From assembly GCF_018734325.1 (NCBI RefSeq), contig NZ_CP073754.1:1922001-1986000 (forward strand): 64,000 nt of DNA, in the 5' to 3' direction. The notes beneath the pieces are model-generated. The model was not told the DNA's origin, searched no databases, and saw nothing but the letters and a program-made list of their open reading frames with translations. The first letter of the stretch is position 1; every line of letters starts with the position of its first letter. The DNA comes from Methylomonas paludis (GTDB lineage: Bacteria > Pseudomonadota > Gammaproteobacteria > Methylococcales > Methylomonadaceae). The position numbers were made by a program, and so were the translations under genes. Shown here one piece after another: positions 28,401-38,425 of the stretch.

Positions 28401-28924
28401 ATATTGGCACCACTGATTTTTTCCAGAATATCCATACGCTCACTGTCCAGCGCATTCAGAAAAGCCGCAAAATCCCCTTGCGGCAACACTATTGATTTGG
28501 AAAATTTATGAAAATCCAGGCCGGTCAGCTCTTGCAGGCGTTTACGCACCAGCACCGGGGATTCGGCCAACAAAGCAGTTTCGCCATTGCCATCCAGCAG
28601 AGTCAGCGCCATACTTGGATGGTCTATATCTGTGCGGCTAACCTGCCAGGTGGAACGATACTTATCGCCATCAAAAGCAAACTCCACTTGAGCCAGACTT
28701 TCATCGCTATGCTTGGTGATAATATGTTCAGCCGGCTTATGAAATCGATAAGTTTCGCCATACAGGCCCAGCGTAATCACATCAAGAATACTGGTTTTCC
28801 CGGAACCGTTCGGCCCGGTAATGGCAAACACCCCACTCTCCGCCAAAGCGCCCTGATCAAAATTGACCCGGCCCTCACCGCCTAATGAGTTGATATTCTT
28901 GAAATAAATATTGAGAATGCGCAT
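25478..28924 (-). CDS. sbcC: Exonuclease subunit SbcC (Rad50-like)
   Basis: SMC-like ATPase that with SbcD cleaves DNA hairpins and processes double-strand ends. The 1148-residue protein has the N-terminal half-ATPase with Walker A GPNGSGKTS (residues 38-46) and Q-loop VLPQGDFAAFL, two very long glutamine/leucine-rich coiled-coil arms, a central zinc hook CQLC in KPCQLCGSVQHPY, and the C-terminal half with signature LSGGESFVVSLALAL and Walker B SLFLDEGFGNLD. The sbcD nuclease gene, normally directly upstream and overlapping, is not here: the 5' side is a 373-bp gap. Confidence 0.96.
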   Translation of the reverse strand: MRILNIYFKNINSLGGEGRVNFDQGALAESGVFAITGPNGSGKTSILDVITLGLYGETYRFHKPAEHIITKHSDESLAQVEFAFDGDKYRSTWQVSRTDIDHPSMALTLLDGNGETALLAESPVLVRKRLQELTGLDFHKFSKSIVLPQGDFAAFLNALDSERMDILEKISGANIYQDYQAQIENQHAKLSRTVAELEQEVELIPLLTVEALEATEQDLHDFNELSSELNVELENLQEQLQNLQVIDDLQRRNVRLTEQQQLVQHQLDQLQADLQRIATAPNPEMFKDYLQLLKKMQEEVALSRSYIENYRRELSLLQQQLPANTGTGAPVSLDNAAERNFEQQKLVVDNLTLKLSEIKLELPRETELAQAIMYQLHEKQAMLSEVDAWLQEHQAEAVLVQDFPDVVQLRNVRNTCLELEGQQKTQAAWSKKTQAGIKKTKADLQAGQNRITELNQLITTNEASLMAITQGKTLAELQELLLDQQSRVKQFLELVDIAAVYVRLSDKKPGLSWFGGAKTETPADPGELQVRVDGLKLEIGREENIGKALELAIANETLLKKLNAYRDKLVDGKPCQLCGSVQHPYVLRPPVQTDSKKALTDQRSKILVLRTTLDSVQKQLAAAQKQNTNLTAKQKFLLDKRNEWVVLTNRLAIAFAGLEIHDVAAQKQLLGGEIVEQDKIKALVEEYTQLQRDNAKAKNEIAVKQAELGSLRLAAEQLEASWAERAPELAELEQRYQASVNQEKVLIARLEPQLAKLGEKLPAKGKEDAVYDRLNSRRQDYQIRELRQNGLREELAVLQSKLQLCQAGIGKYQQQQAAVMDDLQREKSLGLHLAILEKQKLLLEQERQWQERQEALSSMELVIAGKISEYGLTDLAALHDLLALLEREPQLLHKQHELLAKSAQLDTDLAQLAAELQIRLETLDATASSADLQAMHKLISEKVDIAKQEIRSLQNILTKQQQYRKKYAAIQTELDKQQQLWSASQLQLDELHAEPGNLRRKTQQLLIDQLLAHANRVLEKINGRYSIRGAISDHGLALEIEDAKQNKVRRLPKTLSGGESFVVSLALALALADVANQGKAIESLFLDEGFGNLDAESLYLALNTLEGLKLQGKTVGVISHVEGVKKRIKTQIELIKNANGLSIVKLVA

Positions 28925-29297
28925 AGGGTATTAAAGTACAGAAATAGGTAGTGCCAGCCATGCCAGCGTACACGCAGCACAAGGCCATTATATATAGCAC
29001 ATGCTACACGATGGCATTAATAGACACAATCACCCGAAACTCAAGCCGCCCACAGCAACTGCACTATGCCGACTGTTATCCAGGATCAGCTGAACCAAAA
29101 AATAAATTATAAAATTCGCCCAGCGACACCCATGAAGTTAAAAACTTTTCGACCGGCTTTCACCAAAACAATAGCGTCTATGGCCTAAGTTTCCAGATTT
29201 AATATAATATAATGGCTTAAGCCGGGGCTTCTGATGCCATATTCAAAGCCCGTTAGCTGTATTTTTCATTTTTAGCCTAAACCTGAGGATACTATCG
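28925..29297. other. Intergenic region between sbcC and the lipoprotein gene
   Basis: This holds the divergent promoters of sbcC and the lipoprotein gene. TATAAT-like stretches at about 29201-29212 (TTTAATATAATATAATGG) are the likely -10 area for the plus-strand gene; no clear -35 partner is seen. No open frame with a ribosome binding site, RNA gene or repeat module was found. Confidence 0.5.
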
Positions 29298-29609
29298 ATG
29301 CGGATAATAAACCGTTTCATACATTGCACACCCAGTATTGCTTTAGCATTATTGGCAGCCGCTTGCTCCAGCACGCCAAAACCGCCGCCAGTTGCACCAA
29401 AAATTGTGTCCGGCGAGCAAATGCTGCGAGATAGCCAAGGTATTGCGCAACTCAGCGGCCGTTGGCAGGAAGGCAAGCAAATGGTTGATAAAGGTCAAGC
29501 TCTGCAACGTCAAGGCCAGTCTGAAATCGATCAAGGCCAAACCTTGATAGACGAAGGCCAAAAAATCATGCGTGAAAGCGAAGAAGGCTACAAAACCATC
29601 AAGCAATAA
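29298..29609 (+). CDS. Small lipoprotein with glutamine-rich heptad-like repeats
   Basis: A 103-residue protein with a signal peptide ending in the lipobox LAAAC (cysteine 23), then a proline-rich spacer and a helical region with a recurring Q/E-G-Q pattern (GQALQRQGQSEIDQGQTLIDEGQ). It is probably anchored in the outer membrane with a coiled coil reaching into the periplasm, somewhat like Lpp-type proteins. GAGGA lies about 10 nt before the ATG. Family unknown. It sits about 300 bp upstream of rpoS, where nlpD is usual in Gammaproteobacteria, but it shows no LysM or peptidase domain and is not NlpD. Confidence 0.75.
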   Translation: MRIINRFIHCTPSIALALLAAACSSTPKPPPVAPKIVSGEQMLRDSQGIAQLSGRWQEGKQMVDKGQALQRQGQSEIDQGQTLIDEGQKIMRESEEGYKTIKQ

Positions 29610-29651
29610 CATCCGCCAGCAAGTCCTGGGCCTGCACATATCTGCCCAATC

Positions 29652-29678
29652 AGCGGCGGCATGACAAATGCCGCTGCT
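29652..29678. terminator. Possible hairpin terminator after the lipoprotein gene
   Basis: An 11-bp stem with one mismatch (AGCGGCGGCAT / ATGCCGCTGCT) encloses the loop GACAA, 42 bp after the lipoprotein stop. There is no T-run, so it may act as an mRNA-stabilising or pausing hairpin rather than an intrinsic terminator. Confidence 0.4.
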
Positions 29679-29906
29679 ACCCCGCCCCCCGAATATAGTC
29701 TATTCCACCTGCAATTGCTGAACCTGCCCCGATACAAATAGAATCCGGTCTGAATAAACAGCATTTTCTTGATGCCGCTCAAATTATTTTGCGCTTAATA
29801 CGGTAATTTGTTGCTTAGAGATGTTGAGCCGATCAGCCTAATTCGTCGCACATCTTGCTCTGTTGCCATATCGGCAATTTCAGCCATTTCCGTATCAGGA
29901 GTCGTT

Positions 29907-30860
29907 ATGATCGAAGACGTATTGGATGTAATAAACTCAACAGAAGCCGATGAATTGGACATCACTGAAATCGAAACGATATTAGTACCAGCCCCCGAAA
30001 TGGGCGAGGACAGTGAAACAGCCGGCTCCAGCTATGATGTAACGCATTGTTATTTAAATGAATTAAGCAAATCCAAACTGCTAAGCGTAGAAGAAGAAAA
30101 GCACTACGGCAAATTGGCACTTAATGGTGACCAGCATGCCCGAAAAATCATGATAGAAAGCAATTTGCGTCTGGTGGTTACCATTGCCCGCAAATATCAA
30201 TATCGTGGCCTGCCTTTGCTGGATTTGATAGAAGAGGGTAATCTGGGACTAATCCGCGCAGTCGAAAAATTTGATCCTGATCGCGGTTTCCGTTTTTCCA
30301 CCTACGCCACCTGGTGGATCAGACAAACCATAGAACGGGCTTTGATGAATCAGACCCGCACCATCCGTTTGCCGATACATGTGGTCAAAGAATTGAATAT
30401 TTACCTGAAAGCCCAGCGCCAATTGGCCCAACAGCTTGACCATGAACCAACCTTGGATGAAATTGCCCGGCATGTCGATAAGCCCCTCGGCACCGTCAGT
30501 AAAATGCTCAGACTCAATGAAAGCATCAGCTCAGTCGATTCCGGCTGGACAGCCGATGATGATAAATCGTTGTTAGAGACTATCGCCGAAGATAGCAGCC
30601 GCGCACCAACTGAAGTTTGGCAACAGTACACTATCCAAGCCAATATTACTGATTGGATTGACCAACTCAACCCCAAACAGCGCGATGTGATTTGCCGACG
30701 TTTTGGGGTATGCGGATTTGAAAGCGCCACCTTGGAAGAAATAGCCGCCGAATTGGATTTAACCAGGGAAGGCGTCCGGCAAATCCAAATCAGTGCCTTA
30801 AAACAGTTGAAAGTGATTTTGGAAAGCAATGGCTATTCAGCCGCAGCGATTTTTTATTAA
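29907..30860 (+). CDS. rpoS: RNA polymerase sigma factor RpoS
   Basis: Stationary-phase/general stress sigma factor. From the ATG at 29907, with an AGGAG ribosome binding site 6 nt upstream, it has 317 residues. Region 1.2/2.1 starts at [16 protein letters not shown]; region 2 shows [29 protein letters not shown] and [18 protein letters not shown]; region 3 [11 protein letters not shown]; region 4 [10 protein letters not shown]. The acidic N-terminus is slightly short compared with E. coli. The frame is open back to 29808, but that extension has no family similarity. It follows an unrelated lipoprotein gene instead of nlpD. Confidence 0.95.
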   Translation: MIEDVLDVINSTEADELDITEIETILVPAPEMGEDSETAGSSYDVTHCYLNELSKSKLLSVEEEKHYGKLALNGDQHARKIMIESNLRLVVTIARKYQYRGLPLLDLIEEGNLGLIRAVEKFDPDRGFRFSTYATWWIRQTIERALMNQTRTIRLPIHVVKELNIYLKAQRQLAQQLDHEPTLDEIARHVDKPLGTVSKMLRLNESISSVDSGWTADDDKSLLETIAEDSSRAPTEVWQQYTIQANITDWIDQLNPKQRDVICRRFGVCGFESATLEEIAAELDLTREGVRQIQISALKQLKVILESNGYSAAAIFY

Positions 30861-31004
30861 AAAAGGGTTTATAAGCGACGGCGCAAAGCCTTGCCAAATA
30901 CAGGCATCCAAACAAATTTAAGCAAATCAAGCACAAACTATTTACTTAAAAAACCAATAGTTGATAAAATTACTAGGTTATCAATTTTTGTGCGGATGCC
31001 TAAA

Positions 31005-31319
31005 ATGAGTGCTATAGAAAAAATTCAAGATCAACTGAGTCGCAATAACGTGGTGTTATACATGAAAGGCACCCCGGACTTCCCTCAATGCGGCTTCTCC
31101 GGTCGGGTAGTGCAACTGTTACAAGCCAGCAATGCCAGATACGCTTATGTCAACATCCTGGAAGATGCCGAATTGCGTGAAACCTTAAAGCAGTATTCCA
31201 ACTGGCCGACTTACCCACAACTTTACGTTAAAGGCGAACTGATCGGCGGTTGCGACATCATCTCCGATTTGTACAGCAAAGGCGAATTACAAGCCCTGGT
31301 TGCTGCTGAAACCGTTTAA
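31005..31319 (+). CDS. grxD: Monothiol glutaredoxin Grx4
   Basis: CGFS-type glutaredoxin that binds and delivers [2Fe-2S] clusters with BolA-type partners. From the ATG at 31005 the protein has 104 residues: the CGFS active site is at 29-32, preceded by VVLYMKGTPDFPQ, with WPTYPQLYVKGELIGGCDI as the glutathione-binding region, all characteristic. An upstream ATG at 30996 (MPKMSA) or the frame start at 30891 would only add unrelated residues. Monocistronic position after rpoS. Confidence 0.96.
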   Translation: MSAIEKIQDQLSRNNVVLYMKGTPDFPQCGFSGRVVQLLQASNARYAYVNILEDAELRETLKQYSNWPTYPQLYVKGELIGGCDIISDLYSKGELQALVAAETV

Positions 31320-31403
31320 ACGCTCAGCTTACCGGCGCATTAAGTGATGTTAATGTGCCGGTCAAGCAAGCCGGCAAAACGGCATGGCATAGGCGAATTA
31401 AAC

Positions 31404-32033
31404 TTATTTGATTTCAGCCAGTTCGCTAAGTTTTTTCCAGCGATTTATCATCATACAAAATAATACCGCTGTTTGCTCGGCATCGTATAGGGCAGAATGG
31501 GCTCGGCTGTTATCCCACTCCAGTCCGGCTGCTTCGGCAATTTTGGCCAGCACGGTCTGACCATAGACCATGCCACCCAAAGTAGCGGTATCAAAGCTGC
31601 TGAAAGGATGAAATGGGCTGCGTTTATGCTGGGTACGCTCTATAGCGGCATTTAAAAAATTAATATCAAATGCCGGATTATGACCCACCAGAATCGCCCG
31701 TTTGCATTCGTTGCGTTTAACTGCGGCTTTGATTGGGGTAAACAACCGGTTTAACGCTTCTTTTTCCTCCACAGCCATCCGAAAAGGCTGGTAAGGATCA
31801 ATGCCGGTAAATTTAAGCGCTGCTTCATCAAGTTCCGAATTTTTAAACGGTATAATATTGCAATGATGTTTTTCCGTGATGTGTAACAGGCCATCAGCGT
31901 CAGCCTCGACGATAATGGCGGCAATCTCCAACAGTGGATTTTTTTTGGCATTAAAGCCGGCGGTTTCAATATCGACAATAACCGGCAAATAGCCTCTAAA
32001 GCGGTTGGCTAAAGGGTTCGGACTGATTTCCAT
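31404..32033 (-). CDS. rnt: Ribonuclease T
   Basis: DEDDh-family 3' to 5' exoribonuclease that trims tRNA and other stable RNAs. The 209-residue product has exonuclease motif I VDIETAGF (acidic D21 and E23), motif II GHNPAFDINFL and motif III HSALYDAEQTA, and the RNase T-specific N-terminus NRFRGYLPVIVDIETAG. It converges with grxD (85-bp gap) and diverges from mlaA (93 bp between the start codons). Confidence 0.95.
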   Translation of the reverse strand: MEISPNPLANRFRGYLPVIVDIETAGFNAKKNPLLEIAAIIVEADADGLLHITEKHHCNIIPFKNSELDEAALKFTGIDPYQPFRMAVEEKEALNRLFTPIKAAVKRNECKRAILVGHNPAFDINFLNAAIERTQHKRSPFHPFSSFDTATLGGMVYGQTVLAKIAEAAGLEWDNSRAHSALYDAEQTAVLFCMMINRWKKLSELAEIK

Positions 32034-32126
32034 GATGTGGGAGTTGGATAAAAAGATCGGTTATATGTTATGTTACGCCAGTTTTTCACTGGCTCAACAA
32101 GTATTCAGGTAATTAAGGTAAATATT

Positions 32127-32918
32127 ATGCAATATAACAAAAATAATATACCCAAGGCTTTACTGCTGATAGGGATGCTGACAGTACTAGGTGGTTGCGC
32201 TACCACCAAGGGCAGCGACCCCAAAGATCCTTGGCAGGGCTGGAACCGTGGCGCTCAAACTTTCAATGACAATTTAGACGATTATGTCATGAAACCGGTT
32301 GCCAAAGGCTATGATTGGTTGTTGCCAGGATTTGCCCATCATGCGGTTACCAATTTCTTCAGCAATCTGGATGACATCGCTGTTGCCGCCAACGATGCCT
32401 TGCAAGGCAAGTTCAGCCAGTCTGGTGAGGATAGTGCTCGTCTGCTGGTCAATACCACTTTAGGCCTGGGTGGATTGATTGATGTCGGCAGCCGTTTGGA
32501 TCTACCCAAGCACCTTGAAGATTTTGACCAAACCCTGGGCGTATGGGGAGTCGACACCGGCCCTTATCTGGTATTGCCGTTCCTTGGCCCCAGTTCGGCT
32601 CGCGGCGTAACCGGCATACTGGCCGATGCCGCCTTAAACCCCATCAGCTATACCGGTATTTATTTTGGTAACGATAGCACTATGGCCTGGATTGTTTCTG
32701 GAGGACTGGGTGGTTTAAAAGCCATCGACACCCGCGCCAACAATCTGGCAGCCGGCAACGTGGTGAGCGAAGCCGCCCTCGACCGTTACGAATTCTTCAA
32801 AAACGCCTATCTGGCCCGGCGGAATTATCTGGTACATGATGGTAATGTTCCGGATGAAGACGTGCTGAAATTTAATGAAGATAAAGGCAAAAACTTAGGT
32901 CCGATTAGTCCATATTAA
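32127..32918 (+). CDS. mlaA: Outer membrane lipoprotein MlaA (VacJ)
   Basis: Lipoprotein that removes phospholipids from the outer leaflet of the outer membrane and passes them to the MlaC/MlaFEDB retrograde system. From the ATG at 32127 it has 263 residues with the lipobox VLGGC (cysteine 24), the conserved DPWQGWNRGAQTFND start of the mature domain, NFFSNLDDIAVAANDALQGK, and the block LPKHLEDFDQTLGVWGVDTGPYLVLPFLGPSS (quoted in part as LGVWGVDTGPYLVLPFLGP). AAGG lies about 9 nt before this ATG; a start at 32070 is unlikely. The other mla genes are not in the window. Confidence 0.95.
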   Translation: MQYNKNNIPKALLLIGMLTVLGGCATTKGSDPKDPWQGWNRGAQTFNDNLDDYVMKPVAKGYDWLLPGFAHHAVTNFFSNLDDIAVAANDALQGKFSQSGEDSARLLVNTTLGLGGLIDVGSRLDLPKHLEDFDQTLGVWGVDTGPYLVLPFLGPSSARGVTGILADAALNPISYTGIYFGNDSTMAWIVSGGLGGLKAIDTRANNLAAGNVVSEAALDRYEFFKNAYLARRNYLVHDGNVPDEDVLKFNEDKGKNLGPISPY

Positions 32919-32930
32919 TTTAAACTAAGG

Positions 32931-32967
32931 CAAACACCCCCCCGCTTTTTTCGAAGCGGTGTTTGGC
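32931..32967 (+). terminator. Hairpin after mlaA
   Basis: CCGCTT (32942-32947) pairs with AAGCGG (32954-32959) around TTTTCG, and the outer bases AAACACC/GGTGTTT can extend the stem through a bulge of C residues. It begins about 13 bp after the mlaA stop. There is no downstream T-run. Confidence 0.5.
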
Positions 32968-32999
32968 TTAAGGTGATGCGACTTTAGCAGTGGCTTCAA

Positions 33000-33275
33000 G
33001 TTAGGCCAAACCAGCGGCTTCCGTTTCAATAGGCTATGTTTGGGTCGATTTAGGTTCAACATTGTTGAATCCCGCTGACCTTGGTTCGATTAAGGCTACG
33101 CTGCGAAGCCCTCGATTCCACTGCGTTGCATCGAGGCTACGGGTCGCGATGATATAGCGCTGCTCTGGTTTTTGCGATAGCTAAACAGCTTTGGTGGCTT
33201 GCCTGGCGGCGAAGCCACCCTACAGACGGTCTGTTTAAGATGTTACGACTCAGCTAGGCAATAATCCAGCCTTAA
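33000..33275. repeat. Dispersed repeat modules between mlaA and mtaB
   Basis: This gap holds one copy of the CCTCGATTCCACTGCG...ATCGAGGCTACGGGTCGCGATGAT module (33105-33153), followed by a nested palindrome (33182-33237). The palindrome has outer arms TAAACAG/CTGTTTA and inner arms GGTGGCTT (33193-33200) and AAGCCACC (33212-33219). Both modules occur in the same order in the region around 12138-12616. No gene is supported. Confidence 0.75.
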
Positions 33276-34574
33276 TCAAGTGTTGCAGTTCTGCAAATTT
33301 GCCGCCACAAAACCGGATTCTGCCTGAATCAGCTGAGCGGACCAAACCTGATTTTCCAGCTCCAGTCCCGGTTCAACCTGACAAGCCACCCGTAAATAAT
33401 TTGGCGTATAGCCAAAATAACGAATCTGACCATCAGCCAAGGTCTCGGTATGGCCCTCCCACAACACTGGGGCAGCTATACCAATATTAGCCGCTATAAA
33501 ATCCTGTTTCATTTGTTCGGCCAGGTCATGCAATTGTTTGCTGCGCAATTTCTTTACTGCCGGGCTGACTTGCTGGGCAAAACCGGCCGCCGCCGTGCCG
33601 GCGCGCGGCGAATAACTGAAAATGTGGATATGGCCAAAGCCGATACGTTGAATATAAGCCAGACTTTCCTGCCACTCGAGCTCGGTTTCCCCCGGAAACC
33701 CGACAATAATATCGGTGGTGATATTAAAATTCGGCACCAATTGCCGGGCTGTAGCGACTATCTGAGCAAACTCTTCGGTTTTGCAGCGCCGAGCCATGCG
33801 TTTCAAAACACTGTCGCTGCCGCTTTGCAAAGGCAGATGCAGATGCGGCATCAGGCGTGGATTATTAAACAGTTCAAAAAAGCCGTCCGGCAGTTCCCAC
33901 GGCTCCAAAGAACCCAGCCGCAGGCGTGGAATAGCGGTTTGCGCCAAAATGGCGCTAACCAGTTCCAGCAGATTACTATTGGTATCACTGCCGTACCCGC
34001 CCAGATGCACGCCGGTAATTATCACTTCCTGGATACCTTGTTGATGCAAGATATTAATTTCTTTGATTATCTCGTCCAGCTCCCGGCTATGTTCCTCACC
34101 GCGTGCCACGGTAACGATACAAAAGGTACAGCGATAGCGACAGCCGTCCTGCACCTTAACAAAAGCCCGCTGCCGACCCCGGCTGAACAATGAAACCTCA
34201 CCCGGCTCGCTGGACATCACCGGCATACTGTCCAGATTAAGTTCCGTCAGCGCTTTGCTGACCAGCTGATTTTTATCCTGGTTGCCGACGACCAGATCCA
34301 CGCCCAGCAATTCCGATGCTTCTGCTTCATTTAATGTGGCATAACAGCCGCTTACCACCAGTTTTGCCTGTGGATTATCACGATGAATACGGCGGATTAA
34401 CTGCCTGGATTTGCGCGCAGCATCCTCGGTAACCGCACAGGAATTCAATACCACCAGCTGCGCTTGCGCCAGCTCGCGGGTAATCTGATGGCCGGCAGCC
34501 TGAAAGGCTTGCGCCCAGGTTTCCAGCTCGGCTTCGTTAAGACGACAGCCTAACGTTTTAAGATGTATCTGCAT
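33276..34574 (-). CDS. mtaB: tRNA t6A37 methylthiotransferase MtaB
   Basis: Radical SAM methylthiotransferase converting t6A37 to ms2t6A37 in tRNA. From the ATG at 34574 it has 432 residues. The N-terminal UPF0004 domain carries the auxiliary-cluster cysteines C10, C46 and C77, the radical SAM cluster is C145, C149 and C152 (CRYRCTFC), and a TRAM-like C-terminal domain follows. Blocks such as GVHLGGYG and LPLQSGSD fit MtaB better than MiaB. Its start overlaps the stop of the SpmA-SpmB gene by one base (TAATG), so the pair is cotranscribed. Confidence 0.93.
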   Translation of the reverse strand: MQIHLKTLGCRLNEAELETWAQAFQAAGHQITRELAQAQLVVLNSCAVTEDAARKSRQLIRRIHRDNPQAKLVVSGCYATLNEAEASELLGVDLVVGNQDKNQLVSKALTELNLDSMPVMSSEPGEVSLFSRGRQRAFVKVQDGCRYRCTFCIVTVARGEEHSRELDEIIKEINILHQQGIQEVIITGVHLGGYGSDTNSNLLELVSAILAQTAIPRLRLGSLEPWELPDGFFELFNNPRLMPHLHLPLQSGSDSVLKRMARRCKTEEFAQIVATARQLVPNFNITTDIIVGFPGETELEWQESLAYIQRIGFGHIHIFSYSPRAGTAAAGFAQQVSPAVKKLRSKQLHDLAEQMKQDFIAANIGIAAPVLWEGHTETLADGQIRYFGYTPNYLRVACQVEPGLELENQVWSAQLIQAESGFVAANLQNCNT

Positions 34575-35803
34575 TATCCAAAAAACCAGTAAGTCACAAA
34601 AATGGCGGTTAACATGCCGCCCAGATCGGCAATCAAACCGCAAGCCGCCGCATGGCGAATCCGGCTGATGCCTACCGCACCAAAATAAACAGCCAGTACA
34701 TAAAAAGTGGTTTCCGTGCTGCCCTGTACCACACAGGCCAAGCGCCCGGCAAAAGAATCCGCACCCTGGCTTTGCATGGTGTCTATCATCATGGCTCGGG
34801 CGCCGCTACCGCTGAATGGCTTGAGCAGCGCGGTAGGCAAAGCATCGATAAAGCGGCCATCCAATCCGCACAGCTCCACCAGCCAGCGGATAGCGCCGGT
34901 AATTAGTTCCAGTGCGCCACTGGCACGGAACACCCCAAACGCCACCAGCATGGCAATCAAATAGGGGATGATGCCGATTGCGGTCTGAAACCCTTGCTTG
35001 GCGCCACTGATGAATAATTCATAAACATTCAGGCCTTGATAAACCGCCGCCGAAATAAACACGATCACCAGCCCAAACAACAGCACATGGCTGAGCATGG
35101 CCGACTGCTGCAACATTTGCTGTTGATCCAGTCGGTAAAAATAAGCCAGCAGGCCAAACACCAGCAGACTAATCGCGGCCAGATACGCCAGTATCACCCG
35201 ATCCAGCAAATTGATTTTTTGCACCACGGCCACCGCCAGCAAGCCGGATAGGGCGGCACCGTATGTGGCTAACAGAATCGGCAGGAATACATCACTGGGA
35301 TTAGCCGCGCCCATTTGCGCCCGGTAGGCAAAAATAGTTACCGGAAACAAGGTGACTGCCGAAGTATTAATCACCAGAAACAGAATCTGGGCATTACTGG
35401 CCTGGTCTGGATGGGGATTCAGGCTTTGCAGTTCCTGCATGGCCTTGATCCCCATCGGTGTGGCGGCATTGTCCAGGCCCAACATATTGGCGGCGATATT
35501 CATCGCCATCGCCCCCAGTGCCGGGTGATCTTTGGGGATTTCCGGCATCAAGCGGCTGAACAGCGGATTTAACAGCCGGCTTAATAAACCGATAAAGCCG
35601 CTCTGCTCGGCAATATTCAACATACCCAGCCAGAAGGCCATAATGCCGCATAAACCCAAGGCAATATTAAACGCCGTTTTTGACTGGCTGAATAGGGCTG
35701 TTATCAACTCGGCAAACACAGTCTGGTCGCCCAGCACCAGGCATTTATACACAGCACAGATAAACGCCGTGAGGAAAAAAAATACCCAGATGAAGTTCAG
35801 CAC
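34574..35803 (-). CDS. SpmA-SpmB fusion (nucleoside recognition domain membrane protein)
   Basis: A 409-residue inner-membrane protein in which the N-terminal half matches spore maturation protein A and the C-terminal half SpmB; in Bacillus these are separate genes, but fused forms are common in Proteobacteria. Two Gate domains are visible (GIMAFWLGMLNIAEQSG near 55-70 and AIGIIPYLIAMLVAFGVFRASG near 275-295), with MNIAANMLGLDNAATPMG and a second-half GSTETTFYVLAVYFGAVG block. The transported molecule is unknown. It lies upstream of mtaB with a one-base overlap and 10 bp after purB, so purB may lead this operon. Confidence 0.88.
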   Translation of the reverse strand: MLNFIWVFFFLTAFICAVYKCLVLGDQTVFAELITALFSQSKTAFNIALGLCGIMAFWLGMLNIAEQSGFIGLLSRLLNPLFSRLMPEIPKDHPALGAMAMNIAANMLGLDNAATPMGIKAMQELQSLNPHPDQASNAQILFLVINTSAVTLFPVTIFAYRAQMGAANPSDVFLPILLATYGAALSGLLAVAVVQKINLLDRVILAYLAAISLLVFGLLAYFYRLDQQQMLQQSAMLSHVLLFGLVIVFISAAVYQGLNVYELFISGAKQGFQTAIGIIPYLIAMLVAFGVFRASGALELITGAIRWLVELCGLDGRFIDALPTALLKPFSGSGARAMMIDTMQSQGADSFAGRLACVVQGSTETTFYVLAVYFGAVGISRIRHAAACGLIADLGGMLTAIFVTYWFFG

Positions 35804-35813
35804 TTATTGTTAG

Positions 35814-37220
<1,407 letters not shown>

Positions 37221-37296
37221 TTAAGGCAATACATAGGATGTGCCGAGCAAAACCAGGTGCGTCAATCGCGATCCAAAGCCACTGCACCAGGAAAAT

Positions 37297-37317
37297 TAGA
37301 CTTTTAAAAACAGTCTA
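37297..37317 (-). terminator. Small hairpin after mnmA
   Basis: TAGACT and AGTCTA are exact inverses around a 9-nt A/T-rich loop, 13 bp after the mnmA stop on the minus strand, followed by ATTTTCC. It may be a weak intrinsic terminator separating mnmA from purB. Confidence 0.4.
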
Positions 37318-37330
37318 TTGAAATAAATAC

Positions 37331-38425
37331 TTAAGCTTCATTATACCTAAGTTCAATAATCCCGCCGCCTAAGCAAACCTCACCGGCATAAAACACCACG
37401 GACTGCCCCGGCGTAATCGCCCGTTGTACTTGTGTGAACCGCACTTTTACCCGGCCATCAGCCAGCGGTTGCAACAGACATTCCTGATCCGGCTGCCGGT
37501 AGCGGGTTTTGGCGGCGCAGTGCAAGGGAGTGGTGATCGGTTGTGAACCGCACCAGTCCAGTTGGCAGGCTTCCAGGGTATTATGCAGCATCAGTGGATG
37601 GTCGTGGCCCTGGCCGACGATCAATACATTGTTAACCAGATCTTTTTCCAGCACAAACCACGGCTCGTCCGGCGCATCTTTAACCCCGCCGATACCTAAA
37701 CCCTGGCGTTGCCCGAGGGTGTAATACATCAGACCGTGATGCTTGCCGATGTACACGCCTTCCGGGGTGCGCATTTCGCCGGGTTGACTAGGCAGATAGC
37801 GTTGTAAAAAATCCCGGAACTTGCGTTCGCCGATAAAACAAATGCCGGTGCTGTCTTTTTTACGGCTGTTGGCAAAACCGGCTTTTTCCGCCAATGCCCG
37901 GATTTCCGGCTTATGCAAATGCCCAATCGGGAACAGGGTTTTAGCCAAGGCCGGCTGGCCCATCGCGTACAAAAAATAACTTTGTTCTTTATTGGGGTCT
38001 AAACCTTTTAATAGTCGGAATTCGCCAGCCACTTCATCGACCCTGGCATAATGGCCAGTCGCAATAAACTCTGCCCCCAAATCGTCTATGGCGTAATTTA
38101 AAAAGGCTTTAAATTTAACATGTTTATTGCACAGAATATCGGGGTTTGGCGTGCGTCCGGCCTGAAATTCGGCCAGAAAAACTTCAAAGACTTCATCCCA
38201 ATATTCAGCACTGAAATTGACAGTGCGTAATTCTATGCCTAAAGTGTCGCAAACTTGTTGGGCATCGGCCAGATCCTGCATAGCTGTGCAATACTCGCTG
38301 CCATCGTCTTCTTCCCAATTTTTCATGAACAGGCCAGTGACCTGATGGCCTTGTTCCAGCAAGCTTAATGCGGTTACTGATGAATCGACGCCGCCGGACA
38401 TGCCGACGATGATATGTTTACTCAT
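37331..38425 (-). CDS. mnmA: tRNA-specific 2-thiouridylase MnmA
   Basis: Adenylates and thiolates U34 of the tRNAs for Glu, Gln and Lys using sulfur from the Tus relay. From the ATG at 38425 it has 364 residues: PP-loop SGGVDSS at 10-16, the catalytic cysteine C99 in [11 protein letters not shown] and the second catalytic cysteine C196 in [13 protein letters not shown]. It overlaps the 3' end of nudJ by 8 bp, the same pairing as in E. coli. The longer frame to 38470 runs deep into nudJ and has no family support. Confidence 0.97.
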   Translation of the reverse strand: MSKHIIVGMSGGVDSSVTALSLLEQGHQVTGLFMKNWEEDDGSEYCTAMQDLADAQQVCDTLGIELRTVNFSAEYWDEVFEVFLAEFQAGRTPNPDILCNKHVKFKAFLNYAIDDLGAEFIATGHYARVDEVAGEFRLLKGLDPNKEQSYFLYAMGQPALAKTLFPIGHLHKPEIRALAEKAGFANSRKKDSTGICFIGERKFRDFLQRYLPSQPGEMRTPEGVYIGKHHGLMYYTLGQRQGLGIGGVKDAPDEPWFVLEKDLVNNVLIVGQGHDHPLMLHNTLEACQLDWCGSQPITTPLHCAAKTRYRQPDQECLLQPLADGRVKVRFTQVQRAITPGQSVVFYAGEVCLGGGIIELRYNEA

